A stretch of 64,000 bases of DNA from Phoronis ovalis (lineage: Eukaryota; Phoronida; Phoronidae): the NCBI GenBank assembly GCA_028565635.1, contig JAOXYB010035838.1:1-64000 (forward strand), given 5' to 3'. Of the stretch, positions 54,797 through 64,000 are shown in pieces; the stretch's first letter is position 1, and each line of letters begins with the position of its first letter. The notes under the pieces were generated by a model. The model ran no database searches, was not told where the DNA came from, and saw only the letters and a list, made by a program, of their open reading frames with translations. Both the position numbers and the translations under genes were made by a program.

Positions 54797-57700
54797 CTAC
54801 AAAAATAAACTGTGTAGTTAGTATTTTGCTCTTTTTGGTTATGTTTAGTTGTTTGCATCCAAAATTTTATCAAAGAACAAAATCAAAGACAGCCTAATGT
54901 GTGTAGTTCTATTACTGCATGTCTTTAGTTGGTAAAATGTTTGAATTTAATAACTGGTTACATTTATTATTAAAGCCTTTAAAAAAATCTTAAAATCTTA
55001 AGAAATCTGTTAACTCACACAAATCTTTAAAATGAAGGAAAATATTATTCTTAAATTTTTCTTTGCTGATTTTATAAAATTTTTCTTTCAACATGTACAT
55101 TTAATCTAGCTTACCTTTAGTGGTGGCATAGGAACAGGTTTGCTTTGTTGCACATAGAAGTATCTTGGCATAGCCATTCCATAAGGTGGATTTTTCACAC
55201 AGACTAAAGGAGTTTGAAGATCTCGTCCATTAGTTTGTCCTTGGACGCTTGTACATCGTTCTGACATTAAATTCATAGCTTTTTTGTACACTGCATCCCG
55301 TGTGGCCATTCCAAGACGTGAATTTTTCCTGTAACAATTAAGAATATTTTCACGACGGAACACATGTTTTAATGTTAGTATCAGGGAGGGTTATTGTAAA
55401 CCTGAAAAACTAGTGTCACATTCTTCTGGAAACATAATTAAAAGAAAAGACACATCACTATTAATTATATGTAGCTCTCATGACTCAACTCTCTAGTTTC
55501 AAGAATTTATTTCCTATAAAAAAATTACTTCACAAAAACATTACACAAAAATATATGTAGGCACCCTATTCTCAACACCAGCATCCTGGACAATGATAGC
55601 ATTCAAACACACTTTTACATTCAGCTAAGGGATGTCACACCCAAATGTTTCTGCAAAACATTATACTTCAATCAGGATGCTGTTCCATTCTGCATAATAT
55701 TAGGACAATGGAAAGTCAACATAGTGTTTGTTCATAAGAAACCTGCCAGGCAATGAATATAGTGATCAGAATTCAAATATTTACTGAAACAACTATGGTA
55801 CAATAGAAAGGTAACAACACTGTTAGTTAATGGTTACCACATTACAATAAAGATCACTTTGAGTATATTAGCACGTCTGTCAACACATCAGGTAGCTACC
55901 TAAACATCTTATATATTACAAAAAATCAAAAAACCGAATTATAAAAGCTTGGCATTATTATATATGTCCTACAACAATGTTACAAAAACGTTACAACATT
56001 GTTGACTTTTCTATCTTTTTCATCTATGTTTATTTCAACTTTAATAAAATTTATTCAAACATGTAAATAATAATATCAATATTTTCAAGCATGCTGCACG
56101 TAACTCCTACCTTTGTTTTTTAAATTTATTAGTAAATCTTGTAACGAAATATTTTTTTATAAAAATAACAGCATGTTGACCCAATTTTAAAACTAGGTAT
56201 TGTAAAAACGTAACTGTACAAAAACTGGACTGAGGAATCATGTGGAATCCGCTGTTACTTAAACAGGGTTCAGATGAGCAATAAAAATTGCAAAATATAT
56301 AGTATAATATAATAAATGATTAATGCTATATAATGCACCTATTGAAATATCAGGTAATTTGCAACTAAATTCTTATATCTTCATTAAGTACTATCAATAA
56401 TTTTAAATATTAAAACACAATGTTCATATACCGTTTATTGTATTTCACAGAGTAACATTAATAAAACTAAAACAATTACCTATCATAAATAGAATAATTA
56501 AATCCCTTCCCTGCATTTTCTACATTTAAAATAATTTTTCCTCACAAAGAAATTAACACAAAATACTGTCCAAAAAGAGCCCAATAAGTATCTTTACGCA
56601 TTACATTTATCAGGAACAAAGTAAGTTATACTGCCGTAATATTTAATTCATGCCAACCAGGCACTTTCAAAGGCCGTCAACAGTTAACAGAACCGTTCAA
56701 ATACCAATGATCAACCATAGGAAGCGTCTTTTGATCAGTATCCATCATGTTATTATGCTAATGCTACTCAAATGTGTCGTAAGCAAATATATAACATGAC
56801 AACTATAAGTCTTTGAAACCAACTTTCCAAATTGTAGCTAAACAAGTTGTTATTGAGTTGTTTTGTTACCACTCAAAAATGTGGTAAAAGTAAATACACC
56901 TGATTTCTCACTACACAAGAAAATTTAAATATTCAAGTAGGAATGAGTTCCTATAATAGATGTACAGTATACAGGTATATATGACTATAAACTTACAAAA
57001 TATACTTACAATCCAGTTCCTTCAGGCAAGTGCAATATCCACATAGCAAATGCCATTTTGGTTGAATGAATAAATCTAGTGCTGACTAAATCACAGAATG
57101 AAAGTTTTATAATTGCAATGGTTTCAAAAGCATGCAGTGCTACGCACTTCAAAACAAAATTATAGACAATCCATGCGTCATGCTTTCCAGTTGATAAAAT
57201 TATGTAAAATAAGAGATTAGTTCTAAATGTCGTCCTTGTAACAGTCAACACTCAAAATGCCATAAAACCGGATCAATGTCTCCAAGCAGATAAATCAATG
57301 CTATATTACTATTACTTTTTTGTTCTAGAAATGATTATCTGTTATCCAGTCAATTCAAATTCCTTGCAAACTTCGATACTGTCAAACAGCAGAAGGACTA
57401 TCCTTCATTGGTTCTCTGATAAAACTCATAATTTAAAAACAGTTAAAAATTAAACTTTTAGGTGACCAAATCAATGGGTCCATGATATATTGTAATTCAC
57501 ATTACATTTCATTGGACTTTCCTTTAAGGTGGTCGTAATTACTTATATTTGAATTTGGCTTGTGTAATTTTAATGGATGGTTTGACCATTTTCCATATCT
57601 ACCAGAATAGTAAGTCTGTGAGTATCTATCAGCAACTAGTTTTATTTGCTCTTTATTTATTTTCAAAAAATATATTAAAATAATATAGGCCTACGTCAAT

Positions 57701-60700
57701 TAAGAAAATTATTTGTTAAAGTTATACAAACTAGCATAAGTCTAAAATAATTTGTTTTGATACTATTAGTTTTTATTCTGATTATTTTACTTTAAATTCT
57801 GATTATAATATATTTTTACTTTAAATTTTCGTTGTTAAATCATCTCAACTCCTAGGCACACAGTGAAATAAATAATTTTGGTTTTAGAGTTTACCTTGTA
57901 GAAGAATTTTCTTTTCTCAAAAAACTAGTGATATTTGCTAAAAATTTTATAATGAGGTTGTCTTGGGCGAGTTTACTATAATGGCATATAGATGACAATT
58001 TCTTAGAAGAGGCCTAAAGTGACTATTTTTTTTCAGGTAAAAAAAATACAAAATTTTTTTTTCATGAAATATGTTTTACTCACATATCTTCAAAAGTGAC
58101 ACCAGTTTGTGGTCTTTGTTGATTGTCCTCTAGTGTAGTTCCCAAAACATCTACTGACTTATAGCTACATACACTCACAGTTTCTAAAGCTTCCAGTTCA
58201 CTAATGTCTGTCCTAGAGACGGATAATTTATCAATATCCATCTCGTCACAGAGCTCTTCAGTATCTTCCATTGCAGTTAAAAACTTACAACTTTGATTTA
58301 TAATATTATAAGACTCCCTTCAGAAATTTGTCAAGGCAGTGGTTTTTAATGTATGTAACTTTTATGTATATACAAACACTTCATTTGGAAACTGCTCTTA
58401 ATTTTTTAATGTCCACTCTCAAACTAATAACACAACTGCTTCTTAAAGACCTACTTAACAATGCCAAAAGACTGGAAGTTGGAGCAGTCTAAAAAATAAA
58501 TATTTGCTTTTTCTATAAGCGTTTTTCACAATATTATATTTGTTTTGTATATGTCCCTAAGTATTCAAATGCTCAATTATGAAGTTCAAAATGCAGCCAT
58601 AAAAGTATCATAAAAACCCATTATGCAAGAAGAAGAGATGTACTAACAAATGAAACAATTGGTCCAATACTCCTTAGGTCACCATGACTTAAATAAACAA
58701 AGACACAGAATCAAATAACACCTTGCCGGCTCAAATTTCATCAATCAAAAAGTCCACTGTAATGAATACATATTTTATAACATGCTCAAACAAAACAGCC
58801 AAAATATTATTTCTAGGATATTCAACCTAGTTGCTATCCATACAACAGTAACACTTGAATTCTTCTCTATTTTGGACTTGCTCTCTTCTGATCTTTCTTC
58901 AAAATACAGGAATTTTGCATTTTCTTAATAAAATTGGTAGCACTGACATAGGTTTATTTCCACTGCAATATTGATTCGGATTTTCATTCTGCTAGTGAAC
59001 AGTTGGACTACGTAGTATTCAGAAATGATACACATACAGTGCCATCTACCTGTGGTTATTCAAGCTATTTTAATGAATTTTTTTCAAATCTCATTATAAC
59101 ATATTTGTGTTGTACGAAATGCGAACTGAGAAATGTTTTTGACCTACAGGAAAATCAGAATTTCACCTAGTATTACAAGAGCAACTATTTTTTTCTACAT
59201 TTCATAAACAAATGAATGTAATAGAAACTGTTTAAAAATCATGTATCATAGATGAGATACACTGCTTATTTTTGATCAATTTTTGATAAAGATTATATCA
59301 AACATTTACTTTCTATTATAGCTGCATATTATCATGACAATTGTAAACATTATTTGAACCCCACAGAGTCCATCAGAAATGTTAACTATTTCTTCTGAAT
59401 TTTTAATAAAGATTATAATAAAAACATCCTTTCAATTAATTCAATTCATAATTGCTTGTAATTTTTTTAATATTTTTGTAAAAACCATGGTAAACAAAGA
59501 ATTGTTTAAAAATGTGTTACTGTAGATGAAATCCCATTGTTAAAAAAAACATAAAATCATGTATCATTTAAAATTCCACTGAGTAATGAGAACTATGAAT
59601 TATCCTAGACAAATATCAAGAAATGACCTTCGACTGTAATTGCATAAACTTTAGTTTGCTTTCACAATGACTGCAAACATTATGAAAGTAAAATAAATTT
59701 CTGCTGACACATCAAACAAACTACAAAAGGCAGGTCTACTAACTTAGCACACAAAATTTACATCCCTGCAACTACTACTATCATTTTATGTAAACTTTCA
59801 GAATTGATAAGACATTGGAAACAAGTTTTTGACTAGATAAAGGAAAAACAACCAAACAAATCAGTTCTTCCAGGTGGTTTCACTAACTGGCTTATGTGGC
59901 TTATGCATTTGGAACAATAGCTATCTCATTTGCATAGCACAGCGAAAATATTTTACAACATTGTGAGGGAGAACACATTCAAAACACTGAACTTTAAAAT
60001 GTAATGAGTAGGTATAATGATTGCAAAATATATCAGACACTGAAAGTAAAAGGACTTTTTCTCATAATGGAATGAAGCAGCTCTTGTACTTGTCTTCTCT
60101 CTTTATATAATTATGAATTAGAAATCATGACTTGTAATAATATCTGGAAAAACTAGATGTACTAATTAGTTCCTATTAGAGAATTACCAGAGGGATTTCC
60201 TAAAAATTAAAAAAGATAATTAACATTAGAAGCCTCAGTATTTTAAGTTGCTTGAAAGCTTTATTTCATGTCACAAACTAATCTGGAGCTATAAAGGTGA
60301 TAAATTGAAAGGGGAATTATTGGCACCCACATGTATAAAATTATTAATTTTTCTAATAATAAAAATATATTTTAAGGAAATCCAAAATAAACAAAGAAAA
60401 GATGAAATAAGCAAAGGATTATCTGTATACGTATCTATATTCTGTTTGTGTCTGTAGGTGGGTAGTGCTGGGAGATGTGTGAACAAACAGAACATAAATA
60501 CTTGTGACATACATACATACATACATACATACATACACAGAGATACCTAATGTATATTTCGAATGAGAAACCTATATTTGCTCAGAAATGTTAGTCTCCT
60601 AATGAATTTAAAACCTGTTAATTTTAAGAATTTTGTACTCTTTCAGAGTCTGATCAATAGCAGACACTTAAGAAATAGAGTCAAAAGCCCTCTACATTGA

Positions 60701-61331
60701 TAGTTCGAACTATATATTAATAACTGATAATGTTCAACTGTGTACAAATAAATCCTCATAAAGACACAACAGAGAAGACAACTTACCCTGATTCCAAGCC
60801 TCTGAGTTCAGAAATGTCAGAATAAAAACTAACAGGTGTATTAGCCTTGGCTCTCAATCCTGGCAAGTTTGACACATCCACTGTACTATCATTTAACTGT
60901 TCTTTTTCATTTTGACATAACCCATCATGTGTTACCACTGTAACAGGTATATTTTCACCATGTCTTTCAAAATCTGCATAGTTTAGTTTTTGTTTGTCAT
61001 GGTTATCGTTTGCATCGATGTAACGTGGTGAAGTGTCAACGTTCATTAGATCCCCGGGATCCCCACCATCATCACTATCATCATGATAGTCGTGTTCATT
61101 TTCAGAATCTGTTAATTCTCCACAATCTGCAGTATCCTCGTAAATTCCCAAATGCTTTTCTTCATCTGTGAGACCCATCGTCCGAGGCAAACTGACTGAC
61201 AAAGACTTTTTAGTTACAGCAGATGATCGTTTTGTAATGGCAGACAATGTGACCGAATCTGTAGCATCAGCACAAGACTCTGTGGCACCAGCACACGACT
61301 CTTCTTCAACAATTTGTTCCATTGTTCCCAT
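54050..61331 (-). CDS. Unrecognised protein, four coding exons, about 570 residues
   Basis: Coding exons in transcription order are 61331-60787, about 58290-58084, 55328-55115 and 54796-54050 (stop TAA 54052-54050). Donors and acceptors are GT-AG and the last three joins agree in phase. The start ATG at 61331 follows an in-frame stop, so it is the likely start. The N-terminal exon is acidic and Ser/Thr-rich (DCGELTDSENEHDYHDD, SFYSDISELRGLESG). Exon 2 repeats a DISEL..LE motif. Exon 3 is the compact, conserved-looking part: RLGMATRDAVYKKAMNLMSE, then NPPYGMAMPRYFYVQQSKPV, PMPPLK, running into AWRGYNGNVYFEPI at the start of exon 4. The rest of exon 4 is basic and low complexity, ending near YDKLPPLEQLRASLRHIDNS. 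No signal peptide, membrane segment or enzyme motif is visible. I do not recognise the family and propose no function. The 5' border of exon 2 is uncertain, and further exons may lie in the 2.5-kb intron before it. Confidence 0.7.
55115..55328 (-). CDS. Conserved-looking third exon of the unrecognised gene
   Basis: This 214-nt exon has acceptor TTGTTACAG and donor GTAAGC and encodes 71 complete codons. The protein is unlike the flanking low-complexity exons: it is rich in Met, Pro, Tyr and aromatic residues (NPPYGMAMPRYFYVQQSKPV). This would be the best query for finding relatives. Confidence 0.8.
60509..60537. repeat. CATA tetranucleotide microsatellite
   Basis: About seven tandem CATA units occur in the large intron between the first two coding exons of the minus-strand gene. 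It is simple sequence with no coding signal. Confidence 0.9.
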
Positions 61332-63720
61332 AGCAACTAGACAATAAGGAATCTAATATATTAGAAACTTATCCTGAAAGCAAAAAAAAAATGAAATTGA
61401 TATCTTCAAACAACTCCTGTTAGTATTAATCATAGACATCTTAGTTTAAGTTTGAAAAAGAGCCAGCTAATCTTTCGAAAAAGTGTAGCTGCTTGGTACT
61501 TAATGAACACTAAAACCAACTTTTGCTTTCACACAAACTGTTGCAAATTACTGGGAGATGATCGAAAGAATTTTTGACTAAAAACAAAAAGACTTCTCTT
61601 TAAGGTTATCTTAAAAGTACATCTTTCCATTGTAATACCTTTTCCACCCTTCAAATGCTGCACATACAGACAGTCGGTGAACTTAATAAATAATCAGTTA
61701 TGTGATTAAACCATGCTTTATGAAATATAGTATGTGAAATACAGTACATGATCAGTCTAAGTACTGGTGTCAGCTTGTTCTGGAAGAGTCTACTGCTTTA
61801 TTCAAGGGAGCACACCATGTTTTGTATCCATGATAAGAAAAAAACACTATATGAAACATACATTTTTTTATTAAATATGAGAGGGCACACTTAACATTTA
61901 ATTTCAAATGAAGTATGAGTATATCAAACTATAACACAGGAGTGTGTTCGCTACCGAAACAATAGGACATAAAATAATTTCAACTATGACAACAATTAGA
62001 GAATCAGAAATTAGTCACTTTTTGGATTTAATCTTATTGCTATTACACAGGCGACAGTAATTTTCCAAAAAGTAAGTGTATAAATCTGGACAACTTTGCC
62101 TTTATAAGAGGTTAATGAAAGGTAAAGGTACATAAATTGCAGAGAGGATAATATGTTCATGGGAGAATTGGATCTACTGTCATGACACCCACTCGTAATT
62201 AAGATATGTATATCATTTTAGAATGAAGTTTTAGATAATTCATTAACACATACCCTCACATTAATTAATGTTACAAACAATACAGCATTGTTAAATGTTG
62301 ATTGAAACATATTGTTAGCAAAATTCCCAGAAAATTTGCTGATATAACATTTTAGTTTAGTGAATGTTATTAAAAACCATCCAAAATACCAAAATATTAC
62401 ATTTTTATTCCATAAAATACTTATAACTGCCAAGACCAAACAAAACCAAACTCGTCAGTGATGTGTGGACATTTGTTAACATGTGCTGAACCAGCCTCTT
62501 GGAGAACTCATGATTATAACATATAAATACTGTAAATTTTCATCCTTATAGAGACACTTCATAATTGTATATAACACAGAACTTTAGCAAGATTCTGAGA
62601 ATTTTATATCAATTTTTTTCAGAAACTGATGAAATCTCTCAAAATAAAATGAGATTATGGATAAATCACCATATCTCTTAACTGGAATATACAATGCAAT
62701 TTTCTGCGTCATTTGTGAAACAAGGCAATCATTTTTTTAGAATGACATAGCACATTGTTTATAGAGAAATTAATCTTGTCATTTCATTAGCGATTAAAAA
62801 GTGATATTTAGTGTTTCTAGTTTCTATGACAACTAGTAAATATTATCCATGACAAGCTATGAATAATAAGTTGAGCTTATAAAAATGAAATTTAAACAAT
62901 AAAAAGGTTTCTTATATTTTGAACGAACAACAAAATTATAAAACCTGTAATTTTAGACAAATTTCTTGTTTTTTTGTTAACTACATAGGTTTTACAGGAT
63001 GTCATTTTTTAACTACTTAACCTCCTGATCTTATTTATTATATGTTACAAAATTCAGTTGTCTTTTATTGAAAGTAACATTTCCCTTTTTTCAAGTTTGA
63101 AAACAGTTTCTATTTTAATTAAATCTGTTTTACGGAAAACATGATCTTGTTTTCAATCTGAGGTTCAACGTCATAACATTTATTTTAATATAGTAATAAA
63201 ATTTGTTTTTTTAATAGATTTGCTTCTAAATATATGAAACAGCTGCAAAAATATGTAAAAGCTGGAGATTATCAAAACAATGTTAATTTTTATTAAGCTA
63301 ATAATAGCCAACAGCCAATGGCTAAGAGTATCTTAGCCATACAGTTTTAAATAGGCATAACATAGAAATTTTTAAATACGGGTCCATGGCAAACAAAATT
63401 TAAAAATGCAAAATCAAACAAGTTATAAATTTCCTGTAATTAGCACCTGAAGATTAATGACTGTTAGAGGCATTATTGTTATTAGTTGCTGTGGATATTA
63501 ATTTAAGATGATCCATCAACACATTTTAATGTTTTACTTTTCATATTAATTTCTCAGAAAATTAAAAATAGAACACCATGTCATTTTTAAAATAAAATAC
63601 TACAAAAAATTCTGTAAAATTACTTACATGATACATGAAAACACAACCGTACTCCGGAATGTATTGATAACACAATACTTTTCAAACTCGTGCTTACAAT
63701 ACCACGCTTATATTCACATA
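61332..63720 (-). promoter_or_regulatory. Probable 5' UTR intron and upstream promoter of the minus-strand gene
   Basis: On the minus strand a strong acceptor (ten T residues, GCTTTCAG) ends at about 61375, leaving a 43-base 5' UTR before the ATG at 61331. A good donor GTAAGT lies at 63627-63622 after TATCAT, so a non-coding first exon probably ends at 63628. CCGGAA, an ETS-like core, is at 63654-63659. This implies a transcription start near 63650-63720 and a 2.2-kb first intron. The rest of that intron is AT-rich with nothing else recognised. Confidence 0.45.
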
Positions 63721-64000
63721 AAAGATACCAGTATACATCTGTACATATGTGTTCTCATTTTACGATTTCAGTTTCAAAAACTGTATAAAATAGCATACAC
63801 TATGTAGATTGTTTAAAATCTAATTTTATGCTGAATTAGTTTACTATTTTATGAGTCAGTTTAAATACAATATATTCAGCAATATTAGCAACAAATATAT
63901 AATCTGTAAATTAATTAATTATTAATTTAGATAGAGACGATCCTGACTGATTAACTTATGAACTCATAGAAACCAGAATATATACTAAGCTACATATATA
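63721..64000. other. AT-rich flank, nothing recognised
   Basis: This is upstream of the inferred first exon of the minus-strand gene. There is no supported frame, repeat or RNA gene. Confidence 0.4.

Noticed and set aside
57006-57251. Minus-strand open frame of 81 codons
   Set aside because: It lies between exons of the minus-strand gene, has no flanking splice sites in a matching phase, and its composition is like intron sequence.
60248-60534. Overlapping open frames on both strands near the CATA microsatellite
   Set aside because: They are low-complexity, AT-rich and microsatellite-driven, with no splice support.

Overview
This window is nuclear DNA from an animal, most likely an invertebrate. 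It is AT-rich, its genes are split by many GT-AG introns, and the long proteins align almost end to end with vertebrate proteins recalled from general knowledge. I cannot name the species. The introns carry fold-back and dispersed repeats.

Layout: (1) About 460-4380, minus strand: a DCN1-like cullin-neddylation gene of the DCUN1D4/DCUN1D5 type. Its last coding exon lies off the left edge and its 5' end is not fully resolved. (2) About 4390-6674: a shared, head-to-head 5' region. It holds opposed CCAAT boxes, an ETS-like site, an ATGGCGG element and an RFX half-site, followed by fold-back elements. (3) 6689-52183, plus strand: a complete dynein-2 heavy chain gene (DYNC2H1), the motor for retrograde intraflagellar transport. 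I placed 77 coding exons. Every junction keeps frame, the sum is 12,966 nt (4,321 residues plus stop), and all parts of the motor are present: tail, linker, AAA1-AAA4, stalk with microtubule-binding domain, AAA5, AAA6 and C-terminal domain. (4) 52184-54049: the 3' UTR of DYNC2H1 and a convergent intergenic stretch. (5) 54050 to about 63700, minus strand: a gene I do not recognise, with four coding exons and a probable non-coding first exon.

In human, DCUN1D5 and DYNC2H1 also sit side by side and head to head on chromosome 11q22, so the pair looks like an old linkage, perhaps held together by a shared promoter. The convergent minus-strand gene, a low-complexity acidic/basic protein with one compact conserved-looking block, is the least explained coding part of the window. 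No rRNA, tRNA, CRISPR array or intact transposase gene was seen.
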